Positions 5,804 through 17,452 are shown, numbered from the stretch's first letter. The stretch: DNA of 32,727 bases from a virus (IMGVR_UViG_3300007640_000130:1-32727), one strand, 5' to 3'. Notes: generated from the sequence alone by a model not told the origin. Numbers and translations are program-made.

Positions 5804-8800
5804 ATGATACAGACTGGTTTTGAATCTAGAGTTAAGGTTCAGCAGATTATTGAGAGCCAACTTCCAAGTTTTATATTGGATGAAAATCCAAATGCCTCCG
5901 AGTTTTTAAAGCAATATTACATATCTCAAGAATATCAAGGTGGTCCGATAGACATTGCGGAAAACCTTGATCAATACTTAAAGTTAGAAAATCTTGTACC
6001 AGAAGTAGTTGTTGATAGCACTACGCTGTCTTCCAACATTAGTTCAAGTGCAACTAGCATTTCTGTATCAAGTGTCAAAGGTTTCCCAAATAAGTATGGT
6101 CTTTTGAAAATTGGTGATGAAATTATCACCTATACTGGAATATCTGGAACAACATTTACAGGGTGTGTTCGTGGATTTAGTGGTATTACCGATTACCATC
6201 AAGATTTAAATCAGGAAGAACTTACATTTTCCACCTCCTCTGCGGCAGAACACTCTTCTGGTGCTAGTGTACAGAATTTAAGTTCTCTGTTTTTAAAAGA
6301 ATTTTATCAAAAATTAAAATATACTATTGCACCAGGTTTAGAAAAGACTGATTTTACAACAAGTCTGGATGTTGGAAATTTTCTAAGCGAAGCAAATTGT
6401 TTCTACAAAGCAAAAGGAACGGACGAATCGTTCAGAATTCTATTTAATGTTCTTTATAATGAAACTCCAAAAATTATAAATTTAGAACAATATCTGATTA
6501 AACCATCTTCTGCAGAATATGTAAAGCAAGAAGTAGTAATTGCAGAGTCGATTTCTGGGGATAATCCTCTCAATCTTGTAGGTCAGACTATAAAAAAATC
6601 CACAGATGAATCTACTAGTGCATCTGTATCTTCAATAGAAACTTTTAATAGAAACTCTCAACAGTATTATAAAATTTCTTTGTTTGTTGGAAATGATGAA
6701 TTTCCTGCGATTGAGGGTAATTTTACAATTACTCCAAATACAAAAACAACTAATACGGCATCTACATCTTCATCAGTAATTACCGTCGATTCTACCATAG
6801 GATTCCCTGATAGTGGAACTTTTGTATGTGGAAATAACACCGTTACTTATACCAGTAAGTCAATCAATCAATTCTTGGGATGCTCTGGTATCAGTGAAAG
6901 CATAGGGAAGAACGCACTGATCAGAAATAATGAAATATATTTTGGATATGAAAATGGTGATATCACTAAAAAAGTAGAATTTAGAATTCTTGGAGTATTA
7001 TCAAGTTTTGTACCAACTTCAGAAGACATCAATGTTTCTGAAAACGATATTATAACCATCAAAAATGTTGGCGATTTAATTAAGAATCCACAACAAAATA
7101 AAACATACAAACAAACATTTGCAAATTCTTGGATTTATAATACTGCTGCAAGATATCAGGTATCAGAAATTGGTTCTAACTATGTCTTGTCTAGCAATAT
7201 TGATAGATCTAGTTTAAAAGTTGGCGATAGAGTTGAGCTATTAGAAAGAGATACTGAGATTTTAGCAACAGAAAGTGATAATCCACATATTGCAGAAATT
7301 ATTTCTAGTAATACGATAAGATTAGAAGGTTCTTTTACAGTAGATTCTAGTAAAGAATATGATATAAGAAGAAAGATTAATACTGCAAGTAGTTCTGCTG
7401 TTCCAATTGAATATGGAAATGATTTAATTACTTCAGATGTACAGAATCTTTATAGCGACAAAGATGACTTTGCATATGTTGCATCAAATTCATTACCATC
7501 CTCCGCAATTTCTGGATTTACTCACACGTACAGATATAATGTAACGAGTAATATTAAAAGTGCTACTCTATCTTCACAAAATGATCTCTTTGATTCCGAT
7601 TCTGATGGAAATTATGGAACCATAGGTTTTTCTAATAACGCTCCATTTTTAACTGGCGATAGAATATATTATCAACCAAATTCAACACCACTGGTTGGTC
7701 TAGAAACTGGTAGTTACTACGTTGAGGTACTTCCATCTAATAATAAAAGAATAAGACTTTATTCTTCAAGATCTTTTATCGATGGTTCTAGTTTCTTAAA
7801 ATTCAGCGTACCAGAATCTGGATTTGATACTCAGACTTTTACTTTATATTCGCATAGATCTGGAGAAATTGGAGTACAAAAGGTACTTAAAAAGTTTCCT
7901 CTTCAAGCAAAGATAGAAAGTCCAGGAGAAGAGACAATTTCTGGAACAACTGGAATGTTAATCAATGGAGTTGAAATTAGTAACTATAAGTCTCTGGATA
8001 AAATTTACTATGGACCATTACAATCTATTGATGTATTGAATGGCGGAGAAGATTATGATGTAATTAACCTTCCCACACTGACAATTTCTTCGGGTTCCTC
8101 AAATGCTTTGGCACAACCTGCTATTGGTGGATCAATTAAAGAAGTTTACATAGATTCTCAAGATTATGATATTGAAAAAGTTGTTTCTGTTGACATTGTA
8201 GGTGGAAATGGATCTGGTGCTGTACTAGAACCTGTTGTTAGCAAAAGAGTTAGAGATATACTATTTGATGGTAGAACTGCAGCAAATGGTGGTGGAATAA
8301 GCACAACTGGAAACAGAATTTCGTTCTTAACTGATCACAATTTAAATAATGGAGATCAAGTAGTATACAATTCAAATGGAAATTCTCAAGTTGTAATTGG
8401 ATCTGGTTCTTCGACTCTTATTACTAACACATCATACTTTGTAAAAATTGAGAACAATACTACAGTCAGTTTGTTTAAGTCTTTATTAGACTACACAAAC
8501 AATACAAATGTAATAGGATTTTCAACTGGAACTCAAGGAGTACATAAGTTTAGTACAATTGTACCGAAAAATACTATTTCTGAAATTAAAGTAATAGATG
8601 GTGGAAGTGGTTATACTAATAGAAAACTCATTGTAAAAGGTTCTGGAATATCAACAGTTAGCGATTCTGTCAATTTTACCAATCATGGATTTAATACTGG
8701 CGAATTAGTTACATATGACTTCCAAACCAGTGCTATTTCCGGTCTTTCAACATCTAATCAGTATTACATCTTAAAGATCAATGATGATTCTTTCAGATTA

Positions 8801-11800
8801 TGTAATGCTGGTATTGCCGGAACAGATACCTCAGAATTTGATAGAAAAGATTATGTCAAATTCTCAAATACTGGATCTGGATATCAATATTTTGCGTATC
8901 CATCTATTTCAGTTTCAGTAAAATATAATCCAGTTGGTTTTAGTACTGGAACTCAATCCTATCAAGAGATCGTAGCAACTCCAGTCGTAAGAGGAACTAT
9001 TCAAGATGTATATCTTTATGAGCAAGGAACTGGATATGGTTCTACAGTATTAAATTATCAAAACAATCCTACTATAACAATTAAAAATGGAAAGAATGCT
9101 TCCATAATTCCAAATATATCAAATGGTCAGATTATTTCTGTAAATATTCAATATAGTGGGGACGAATATTATTCATCTCCAGATTTGATTGTCACAGATT
9201 CTTCTGGTTCTGGATCTGGAGCAAAACTTAGACCAGTAATTTCTGGTGGCAAAATAACTGATGTTAAAATTATAAACGCTGGAATTGGTTATTCAAGCAC
9301 ATCTACATCTATTTCTGTAAGATCTGCAGGTATCAATGCTCTTCTGAGTCCAAAAATTAGAGAGTTGACAGTAAATAATAATATTAAATTTGGAAATGAA
9401 GTTTTACTAGAGTCAGACAATAAGATAAAGTATACTGTTTCTGCATATTTTGAAGATCTAAGAGACTCCTTTGGAGAAAATAGTGGAAATATATCAGGAA
9501 TAATTGGATGGGCTTATGATGGAAATCCAATTTATGGACCTTTTGGATATTCTGATCCTAAAAATTCATCATCATCAATAACTCGAATGTCATCGGGATA
9601 TGTTTTAGATACTTCTTACACCGATAGACCTTCTGGATTCTCTTCTGGTTTCTTTGTAGAAGACTACAAATTTACAAATTCTGGTACTTTAGACAGATAC
9701 AACGGTAGATTCTGCAAAACTCCAGAATTTCCAAACGGTGTTTATGCGTACTTTGCATCTATAAATTCATCGGGAGATCCATCATTCCCATACTTTATTG
9801 GCAATGATTACAGATCTAAACCACTAGATGAAAATACAACATTAAATCAGTCTTTCGATTTTTCAAATTCAAATCTACTTCGCAACACTTTGCCATATAA
9901 GGTAGCAGATAAGAATGCTAAGTATGACTTCATCTCCGAAATAGATGATATTACTCAACAGCAAATAATTATTGAATCTGTTACTCGTGGAGGAGTAGAA
10001 AGATTTGACATTAAAAACTCTGGATCAAATTACAAGGTCAATGATATTTTAGATTTCAACAATAATGGAACTAGTGGTGGTGGAGCATATGCTACTGTCT
10101 CTTTTGTTGAAGGTAAAAATATTACTGAAGTAAACACGACAGTAACCGCTTATGAAAATTCTATATTTACGTGGGACAATGGCAAAAAAGTAAAAGTATC
10201 AATTTTGCCAAATCATGATCTAAATGATGGTGATTATGTAACTATTTCTGGTTTTTCAACCAACCTCTCCACTCTTAATGGGACACACAAGATAAAAGTT
10301 GATACTAAAAATTCAGTTGCTATTTCTACTATTCCTTCAACTGCAAGTATTGGTGGAACTGAGATTTATGTTTCCAGAATTCCCGAAAATATTTCTGTTG
10401 GAAGTAGCGTTGGAGTAGGAACAGAAACCCTGAGAGTTTTAGAACTCTTCAGAAACCAAAATATCATTAGAGTAGAAAGAGGTGTAACTGGAACATCACA
10501 TGATGCTAATTCTGCACTGTCGTTTACACCAGATTCATTTACTATTGACAGCACTGTTGACTTTTTTGATTCTAAGGTAAATGATAAAATTTTCTTCAAT
10601 CCAACAGAATCTGTAGGATTTGGAACAACTCCAGGCAACTCTTACTTGGCAACATTTGATTTTGGAGACAAGATTGGCGTACAAAGAAGTATACCTACCA
10701 AGTCAATTTACATTGAAAATCACCCATTTAATAATAATCAACAAGTTACATACACTGCTAATGGAACAAATGTTTCTATTTCTACAGATGGCGTAAATGT
10801 CAGCACTCTACCATCCACACTCTTCATTATTAACAAAGGTTCAAATCTGATTGGTCTAAAAACTAGTTTAAATTCTGAAGAGTTATTCTACCATAGTGGT
10901 GGATCTAACAGCGACTTGTATTCCTTTGAATCATCATATACACAAGTACTTGGAAAAGTTGAAAAGATAAAGACTACTGTATCTGTATCTACTTCTCATC
11001 AGATGTCTGTAAATGATACAGTAGAATTGGTAGTAAAACCAAATCTTTCTGTAGGAATCGGAACATCTACAGCAGTAAGAATTGCAAGAAACACAACAAC
11101 AGGAAACTTATTAATCAACCCCATAGGTTTCAATTCCACAGGAATTAATACAAACAACAATTCAATTACTCTCAATAATCATGAATTAAACACTGGAGAT
11201 AAAATTTATTATTCTTCCGATAGTGTTGCATCTGGATTAAGCACTGGTCATTACTATGTTTTCAAGGTTGATTCTAATACTATCAAACTCTCAGAGACAT
11301 ACACAGATTCTCTAACCATTCCACCAACAGTGGTAAGTATTGCGGGAACAGGTGGCATTTCTCAGACAATATCCCCAATCAATCCAAAATTAGAACCTGT
11401 AAAGAATAACAACTTAGTATTTGATTTAAGCGATTCTTCTTTATCTGGATATAAATTCAAAATTTACAGAGATAATCAGTTTAAGGATGAATTTGTTTCT
11501 ACTGGATCAACATCCACATTTAATATAAGTGGTGTTGGAACTATTGGTGTATCGACTGATGCATCCTTAACGATCAATCACAGTGTTAACATACCAGAAA
11601 AACTATACTACAATTTGGAAAAATCTGGATATATTAGCACCGCAGACACGGATGTAAAAGACTATTCGGAAATATCTTTCATCGATAGTGTATATAATAG
11701 AAAATATAGTGTTGTTGGAGTGGCAACAACATCATTTGATTTAGTTCTCAATAAAGTTCCTGAAGATACATCATATGCTCAAAGTGATTGCGATGAGTTG

Positions 11801-14800
11801 AAATATACAACATCATCTACGACTGCAAGTGGTGGAATTAGTAAACTCAAAATCGTTTCTAATGGATATGGATATAAAAATCTTCCAGTTGTAGATGATA
11901 TTACTACAAAAAATGGTAAAGATGCTTATATACTTGCCAAATCCAATCAAATTGGCAATGTAAAACAATCAAGAATCAAAAATGAAGAGTTTGAGTACTC
12001 CTTTGATCCTACTCTAAATCCAACTGCTTACATATCTCCAAATATTGTTACAAAGAATTCAAATACTTTAGAATCTGTATCAGTCAATAATCGCGGAAGA
12101 GGATATACTCAAGCACCAGACATTATAATTGTAAATCCAGATACCAATGAAAAAATTGAATCTGGACTTTTAACGGCAAATTTAATCGGAGAATCAATTC
12201 AGTCGGTAACAATAGAAGAAAATCCAAAAGGTCTTCCAGAAGATTCTGTTAGATTATTGACCATCAACAATACAAATGGAATTAGTATTCAAAGAGTAGA
12301 GTCCAGTTCTACTGGTATATTCACTTGTGCAATAACCGTACCCACATCAGGGTTTACAACTTTCCCGTTTGCCTCTGGAGATGCGGTATTCGTTGAAGGT
12401 ATACAGAAGTTTAGTTCCACTGGTTCTGGATTTAATTCTGAAGATTATGGATATAAATTGTTTATTGTCGATAGTTACATTGAAGCATCTCCATATCATA
12501 AAGTTGTATTTGACTTATCTGATGTTTCTAATGGTGGACTGACCACTAACACTGGTATTGCCAAAACAATACAAGATGGTTATGGTTCTTTGATCCATGA
12601 AGATGATTATCCAACTTTTGAAGTTACACAAACTAGACTTCAATTCAATATTGGAGAGCAACTTGTTTCAGATAACACCGCAAGAGATTTGTTTGTCTCT
12701 GACTATGAAGGTACAATATTGAAAGTTTCTGGAACATATGAATTAAGTCTAAATGAAGTTATAACCGGAAGAAATTCTGGAACTGTAGCAACTATTAATG
12801 AAATAGAAGTTAATTCTGGAGTCTTTAGAGTATCCTATTCTATTTCAAAAAATATAGGATGGTCTGATGAGATTGGTAAACTAAATTCTGATACTCAGGT
12901 TGTTCCTGATAATGATTACTATCAAAATCTTTCATATTCTATAAAGAGTAGCAAAGAATATAAGGAAGTAGAGTCAAAAATCAAACCAATTTTACACACT
13001 AGCGGTTTGAAAGATTTTGCTGATACTGGAATTACTTCCACTTCTGATGCATACGCATCAGAAACATTTAACGGAATCGATGGAAGCACTGTTATCAGAG
13101 ACTTTGTAGATGATCTTAGAGTTGATACAATTTATGATTTTGATTTCGCTCAAGACATTGATATCAACCCAACCACAGGAAATTCCAAGTATCTAAAATT
13201 ACTGAATACCAAGTTAACAGACTATACAAAAAATATTGGAAATGATGTCTTACCAATAGACGATATTAGTAGTCAGTTTTCATATTTTGAAGATGATCCT
13301 AGCACATATTTAAATCTTATTAAATTAGATCCTTCAATTACCTATGATAATTTCTTAATTAGAATTACAAATAGCGATAATAGCGAAATTCAATTTACCG
13401 AAGTCGTTTTACTAAATGATGGAAGTAATAATTATTTGGTAGAGAAAGGAAGTTTAGTCAACGTTGGTGTTGGTACTGCACATGAAATTGGCGAACAATA
13501 TGGAAGTGTTTCTATAGTAGTTGATGCATTTAATGACAGTTATTTGAGATTTATTCCTGTTGATGCATATGATACAGACTATGATCTGAAAATCGTAAGA
13601 AACACATTTACATCTTCTGCAGCAGGAGTAGGAACAACTTCTATTGGATTTACAAATCTTGTAAGTTCTACTGGAGTTACAACTTCTGGAGTGACTACCA
13701 GCATAGCATCGTTTAGCGTAAGCGAATTTGAATCTCTATATGCAAATGTTGAGATAATCAATGATACTACAAACGATATAAACTTTGTAGAGTTGTATGT
13801 AGGAACTGATGGCACTAATACCTATCTTTCAGAATATTACTTTGACTCAGAAAGCGATACACCTCTCTCTAATAATTTTATAGGTACGTTTGGAGCAGAT
13901 CTTTCTTCGGGTGTTGTTTCTCTGAACTACACAAACACATCATCATATAATAATACATATAGAGCAAAGGTTGTTGGTTTTGGCACAACGTCAACTGGTG
14001 TTGGAACCCCCTATAGATTTAAGTTAAGCAGACAACCTGCAGGTTCTGAAAGAACCGTACTGTATCAATCTGACTTTACTGTCGGTGTTGGAACAACTAG
14101 TATTGTATCGATAGACAAAACATTATTCAACTCCGTAAAATCTTTGGTAGAAGTAAGTATTGGTTCTACTAAGGCTCTTCATCAGGTAATGATGATACAA
14201 GATAGTAGCGATGTTTATGTTCAGCAATCAGCATTACTGAGTATAAGTGGTGATTCTCCTTCTGATAGTGCCTTAGGTATAGGAACATTTGGTGGAAACA
14301 ATTCTGGATCTAACTTAGAATTGGAATTCTATCCAGATTCGGATTATTCTACAGATAATATTGTCTTATCTGCATTTAGTCAATGCTTCTACAACGATTT
14401 AGACGTTGCAAATGTACCTCCAGACCTCGAATATGGAAAGGTTGAGGAATCTGTTGATTTAAAATTCTACAATTCAATAAATGGAGATAGAATTAATAGG
14501 ACCAATTTTACATTAACATCCGAAGGAACACCAATCTTTGTTAAGGTATTTGATCCAGAGAATACTGATGCATTAATTGCAACCACTGGCAAATTTACTA
14601 TTAGAAATCACTTCTTTAAAGATGGAGAGGAGTTAATCTATACTCCAAAATCATCAATTGTTGGAATTGCAACTACTGCTATGACATACAGTAATGTATC
14701 CAGTGGCGTCTCTGATCTTTTACCATCCACAGTTTTTGCTGTTGTTAGCGATCTAAATTATGATGAGTTTTTCATATCGACAACAAGAAGTGGAACTGCA

Positions 14801-17452
14801 GTAACATTTACTGATCTTGGTGGTGGTAATGTTCATCAATTTGAAATGTCCAAGAAGAATGAAAAATCAATCATCGTAATTGATGATCTTATTCAGCATC
14901 CTTTGATTTTCACCAGCGTATCACATACGCTTTCGGGATCAATTGGAACTACAACTACAACTTTAAGTCTTAGCGGTATTTCTTCTATTAATCCATCAGA
15001 CATTCTGAAGATTGATGATGAATATATGCGAGTTAATAATGTTGGTTTAGGAACTACTAGTGTTGGACCAATTACAAATAGTGGATCGTTTAATTTAGTA
15101 GATGCTGAAAGAGGATTTGTAGGGACGATAGCAACTTCACATAGTTCTTCAACACAAATTGATGTTTACAGAGGAGCATTTAATATTGTAGAAAATGAAA
15201 TACATTTTGCAGATGCTCCTAGAGGAAATCCACAGATCGATAAAACTAAGTTCAATCTTGACTATGAGACATCAGAGTTTAATGGTAGAGTGTTCTTGAG
15301 ATCTGACTATACCTCAAATAAGGTATATGATGATCTGTCAGAAGAGTTTAATGGTATAGGTAGAACCTTTACATTGAAGGTTGGCGGAGCAGATACAACT
15401 GGAATTGGAACAATAGGTGCCAGTGGAATAGTTCTTATAAATGGAATATTCCAACAACCAACTACTACAAACAATCCAAGAGGAAACTTTGAAATACTCG
15501 AAGACACTAGTGCAGGAATTAGTACAATTATATTCTCTGGAATTACAAAACCAGATACTGATCCATTAGAGTATGTAATATCAGATTATGATGTAAATCA
15601 AAATGAAACTCCTAGGGGTGGAATTGTAGTTTCACTAGGATCAACAACTGGTCTTGGTTTTGCACCTCTTGTAGGCGCTTCTGTTACTGCCGTAACAGGT
15701 GCAGGAGGATCTATTACGGGTATTACCACAGGAATTCCTGGAGGATCTTTTGGATCTGGATACAATGGATTAACTTCAATCGGAGTTACAGTTTATGATT
15801 CCACTCAAGATGCTGGTGGAGATCCTGCAAGTATTACTGCAATTGTTGGTGCTGGTGGTTCCCTTTCCTTTAGTATTGGAGCTGGTGGAACTGGATATAA
15901 TAATCCACAAATATACGTATCATCGCCAACTTATGAAAATCTTTCAGTAACAGGTGTTTCTAGACTTGGTATCGGAGTTACAACACAAACAGGTATTGGT
16001 TTATCAATTAGTTTAAAAGTAGGAAATGTTGGAGCAACTGGAATAGGATCAACACATTTTGGAGTTACTGAGTTTGATATTACTAGAAATGGTTATAGTT
16101 TCCGAAGAGGAGATGTATTAAAACCAGTCGGACTGGTTACGGATGCAAGATTAGCATCTCCAATATCAGAATTTGAACTAACTGTTCTTGAGACTTATTC
16201 TGATAAGTTTGCATCATGGGAATTTGGTCAACTTGATTTCATTGACTCTATTAAAGATTATCAAGATGGATCAAGACGAACATTCCCATTATTCTACAAT
16301 GGAGATCTGATTAGTTTTGAACAAGATCGTGACTCCAGAACAACTCTGCAAAATTGTCTTTTGATTTTCATCAATGGTGTGCTTCAGGAACCTGGAGTTG
16401 CTTATGAATTTGGTGGAGGAACATCCTTCATATTCACAACGGCACCAAAAATAGAAGATAGCATTTCAATTTATTTCTACAAAGGAACACCAGCAGACAT
16501 TCAGATTGTTACTAACGTTTCAGAAACAATCAAGAAAGGAGATACTGTCCAGGTATTGAAATATAATTCAAAACCCAATATTTCTGGTCAAGATAAGAGA
16601 ACTGTAACAGATTTATCTTACTCAGATAAATTTGAAACAGACTTGTATTCTGGTCAAGGCATCAGCACAACTTTCAGACCATTAAGTTGGACTAAGCAAA
16701 AGTCTGATAAGAAAATAAATGGAGAGATTGTTTCAAAATCAAGGGATTCCATCGAATCTTTAATATTCCCAACTGCAAATGTTATAGGAGACTTGTCAAC
16801 TACAGATACTGAAGTATTCATTGATAGTGTTGAACTGTTTAAGTACGAAGATCCAGACCTAGCTTCTTTTGATTGTTTGGTAATTGGTGGAATATCAACT
16901 GCTGCTATATCCACTGTTACTGGAAATGACTCTATTGAACTTATATCTAATTTCACAACAATTCAAGGAGACTCTGGTGCCATTGTTGGTATTGCAACAA
17001 CAAGTACTCCAAACCTTGCAATAGAATTTACTTTAGATTCTTTGGTTACTTCCAATTTACAAGTTGGTTATCCAATTTACATTTTTGACACGCTGGTTGG
17101 AAATGGAGTTACATCCATTATCTCTTCAGATTCCGAAGTTGTTGGAATAGGAACTACTCGTGTTGATAATATCTACAGTGTAACTGCATTAGATAACGCA
17201 AGTGGTGTTATAACCTGTAGAGTCCACTCTGCTTCTGATATAGTTGGAATTAACACTACAGGATCTACTGATTATCCTGTTGGAAGATATTCCTGGGGAA
17301 GAATATCCAATACTTCTGGTTTGGTTAGATCTGGAAATCCAATTTCGATTGGGGTAACAGGAAATATCGTATCTGGATTGGCAACATATCCAGTGGTCCA
17401 AAGAAGAAACGTTGGTATAAGGTCTACTGGCGCTCTTCCTAAACTGTTATAA
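5804..17452 (+). CDS. 7: Giant baseplate wedge protein gp7 (wedge initiator), 3,882 aa
   Basis: Position between genes 6 and 8 identifies it as the cyanophage counterpart of T4 gp7, but T4 gp7 is 1,032 aa; this is nearly four times longer. The N-terminus (LPSFILDENPNASEFLKQYY) and the C-terminus (YPVGRYSWGR ... VQRRNVGIRSTG) look like conserved ends. Between them is an array of short modules: an 'IGDEIITY...RG' unit (about 100, 1537, 3067), about seven 'NHxxNxGdxVxY' units (about 618, 839, 957, 1465, 1636, 1788, 2933), about ten 'GxGY' units, a YHYH-type domain (about 1232-1340; GWAYDGNPIYGPFGY), three tandem copies of a domain of about 130 aa (2516-2868), and 'NGvlQxP' units (about 3210, 3519). 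There is no internal stop. It is probably an extended, surface-exposed wedge arm. The stop codon lies inside a late promoter. Confidence 0.8.
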   Translation: MIQTGFESRVKVQQIIESQLPSFILDENPNASEFLKQYYISQEYQGGPIDIAENLDQYLKLENLVPEVVVDSTTLSSNISSSATSISVSSVKGFPNKYGLLKIGDEIITYTGISGTTFTGCVRGFSGITDYHQDLNQEELTFSTSSAAEHSSGASVQNLSSLFLKEFYQKLKYTIAPGLEKTDFTTSLDVGNFLSEANCFYKAKGTDESFRILFNVLYNETPKIINLEQYLIKPSSAEYVKQEVVIAESISGDNPLNLVGQTIKKSTDESTSASVSSIETFNRNSQQYYKISLFVGNDEFPAIEGNFTITPNTKTTNTASTSSSVITVDSTIGFPDSGTFVCGNNTVTYTSKSINQFLGCSGISESIGKNALIRNNEIYFGYENGDITKKVEFRILGVLSSFVPTSEDINVSENDIITIKNVGDLIKNPQQNKTYKQTFANSWIYNTAARYQVSEIGSNYVLSSNIDRSSLKVGDRVELLERDTEILATESDNPHIAEIISSNTIRLEGSFTVDSSKEYDIRRKINTASSSAVPIEYGNDLITSDVQNLYSDKDDFAYVASNSLPSSAISGFTHTYRYNVTSNIKSATLSSQNDLFDSDSDGNYGTIGFSNNAPFLTGDRIYYQPNSTPLVGLETGSYYVEVLPSNNKRIRLYSSRSFIDGSSFLKFSVPESGFDTQTFTLYSHRSGEIGVQKVLKKFPLQAKIESPGEETISGTTGMLINGVEISNYKSLDKIYYGPLQSIDVLNGGEDYDVINLPTLTISSGSSNALAQPAIGGSIKEVYIDSQDYDIEKVVSVDIVGGNGSGAVLEPVVSKRVRDILFDGRTAANGGGISTTGNRISFLTDHNLNNGDQVVYNSNGNSQVVIGSGSSTLITNTSYFVKIENNTTVSLFKSLLDYTNNTNVIGFSTGTQGVHKFSTIVPKNTISEIKVIDGGSGYTNRKLIVKGSGISTVSDSVNFTNHGFNTGELVTYDFQTSAISGLSTSNQYYILKINDDSFRLCNAGIAGTDTSEFDRKDYVKFSNTGSGYQYFAYPSISVSVKYNPVGFSTGTQSYQEIVATPVVRGTIQDVYLYEQGTGYGSTVLNYQNNPTITIKNGKNASIIPNISNGQIISVNIQYSGDEYYSSPDLIVTDSSGSGSGAKLRPVISGGKITDVKIINAGIGYSSTSTSISVRSAGINALLSPKIRELTVNNNIKFGNEVLLESDNKIKYTVSAYFEDLRDSFGENSGNISGIIGWAYDGNPIYGPFGYSDPKNSSSSITRMSSGYVLDTSYTDRPSGFSSGFFVEDYKFTNSGTLDRYNGRFCKTPEFPNGVYAYFASINSSGDPSFPYFIGNDYRSKPLDENTTLNQSFDFSNSNLLRNTLPYKVADKNAKYDFISEIDDITQQQIIIESVTRGGVERFDIKNSGSNYKVNDILDFNNNGTSGGGAYATVSFVEGKNITEVNTTVTAYENSIFTWDNGKKVKVSILPNHDLNDGDYVTISGFSTNLSTLNGTHKIKVDTKNSVAISTIPSTASIGGTEIYVSRIPENISVGSSVGVGTETLRVLELFRNQNIIRVERGVTGTSHDANSALSFTPDSFTIDSTVDFFDSKVNDKIFFNPTESVGFGTTPGNSYLATFDFGDKIGVQRSIPTKSIYIENHPFNNNQQVTYTANGTNVSISTDGVNVSTLPSTLFIINKGSNLIGLKTSLNSEELFYHSGGSNSDLYSFESSYTQVLGKVEKIKTTVSVSTSHQMSVNDTVELVVKPNLSVGIGTSTAVRIARNTTTGNLLINPIGFNSTGINTNNNSITLNNHELNTGDKIYYSSDSVASGLSTGHYYVFKVDSNTIKLSETYTDSLTIPPTVVSIAGTGGISQTISPINPKLEPVKNNNLVFDLSDSSLSGYKFKIYRDNQFKDEFVSTGSTSTFNISGVGTIGVSTDASLTINHSVNIPEKLYYNLEKSGYISTADTDVKDYSEISFIDSVYNRKYSVVGVATTSFDLVLNKVPEDTSYAQSDCDELKYTTSSTTASGGISKLKIVSNGYGYKNLPVVDDITTKNGKDAYILAKSNQIGNVKQSRIKNEEFEYSFDPTLNPTAYISPNIVTKNSNTLESVSVNNRGRGYTQAPDIIIVNPDTNEKIESGLLTANLIGESIQSVTIEENPKGLPEDSVRLLTINNTNGISIQRVESSSTGIFTCAITVPTSGFTTFPFASGDAVFVEGIQKFSSTGSGFNSEDYGYKLFIVDSYIEASPYHKVVFDLSDVSNGGLTTNTGIAKTIQDGYGSLIHEDDYPTFEVTQTRLQFNIGEQLVSDNTARDLFVSDYEGTILKVSGTYELSLNEVITGRNSGTVATINEIEVNSGVFRVSYSISKNIGWSDEIGKLNSDTQVVPDNDYYQNLSYSIKSSKEYKEVESKIKPILHTSGLKDFADTGITSTSDAYASETFNGIDGSTVIRDFVDDLRVDTIYDFDFAQDIDINPTTGNSKYLKLLNTKLTDYTKNIGNDVLPIDDISSQFSYFEDDPSTYLNLIKLDPSITYDNFLIRITNSDNSEIQFTEVVLLNDGSNNYLVEKGSLVNVGVGTAHEIGEQYGSVSIVVDAFNDSYLRFIPVDAYDTDYDLKIVRNTFTSSAAGVGTTSIGFTNLVSSTGVTTSGVTTSIASFSVSEFESLYANVEIINDTTNDINFVELYVGTDGTNTYLSEYYFDSESDTPLSNNFIGTFGADLSSGVVSLNYTNTSSYNNTYRAKVVGFGTTSTGVGTPYRFKLSRQPAGSERTVLYQSDFTVGVGTTSIVSIDKTLFNSVKSLVEVSIGSTKALHQVMMIQDSSDVYVQQSALLSISGDSPSDSALGIGTFGGNNSGSNLELEFYPDSDYSTDNIVLSAFSQCFYNDLDVANVPPDLEYGKVEESVDLKFYNSINGDRINRTNFTLTSEGTPIFVKVFDPENTDALIATTGKFTIRNHFFKDGEELIYTPKSSIVGIATTAMTYSNVSSGVSDLLPSTVFAVVSDLNYDEFFISTTRSGTAVTFTDLGGGNVHQFEMSKKNEKSIIVIDDLIQHPLIFTSVSHTLSGSIGTTTTTLSLSGISSINPSDILKIDDEYMRVNNVGLGTTSVGPITNSGSFNLVDAERGFVGTIATSHSSSTQIDVYRGAFNIVENEIHFADAPRGNPQIDKTKFNLDYETSEFNGRVFLRSDYTSNKVYDDLSEEFNGIGRTFTLKVGGADTTGIGTIGASGIVLINGIFQQPTTTNNPRGNFEILEDTSAGISTIIFSGITKPDTDPLEYVISDYDVNQNETPRGGIVVSLGSTTGLGFAPLVGASVTAVTGAGGSITGITTGIPGGSFGSGYNGLTSIGVTVYDSTQDAGGDPASITAIVGAGGSLSFSIGAGGTGYNNPQIYVSSPTYENLSVTGVSRLGIGVTTQTGIGLSISLKVGNVGATGIGSTHFGVTEFDITRNGYSFRRGDVLKPVGLVTDARLASPISEFELTVLETYSDKFASWEFGQLDFIDSIKDYQDGSRRTFPLFYNGDLISFEQDRDSRTTLQNCLLIFINGVLQEPGVAYEFGGGTSFIFTTAPKIEDSISIYFYKGTPADIQIVTNVSETIKKGDTVQVLKYNSKPNISGQDKRTVTDLSYSDKFETDLYSGQGISTTFRPLSWTKQKSDKKINGEIVSKSRDSIESLIFPTANVIGDLSTTDTEVFIDSVELFKYEDPDLASFDCLVIGGISTAAISTVTGNDSIELISNFTTIQGDSGAIVGIATTSTPNLAIEFTLDSLVTSNLQVGYPIYIFDTLVGNGVTSIISSDSEVVGIGTTRVDNIYSVTALDNASGVITCRVHSASDIVGINTTGSTDYPVGRYSWGRISNTSGLVRSGNPISIGVTGNIVSGLATYPVVQRRNVGIRSTGALPKLL
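13349..14407 (+). repeat. Triplicated domain of about 130 aa inside gp7
   Basis: Three related segments begin near residues 2516, 2645 and 2780. Each has a strand-rich start ('NVEIIND', 'LVEVSIG'), a middle 'DgsnxYlxe' element, an 'iGtf/iGe' turn, and a 'Y/F-x-P/T-x(4)-Y' end. Two of the joins carry GVGTTSI (residues about 2608 and 2761). The copies are diverged at the protein level, so the duplication is old. The boundaries are read by eye. Confidence 0.5.
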
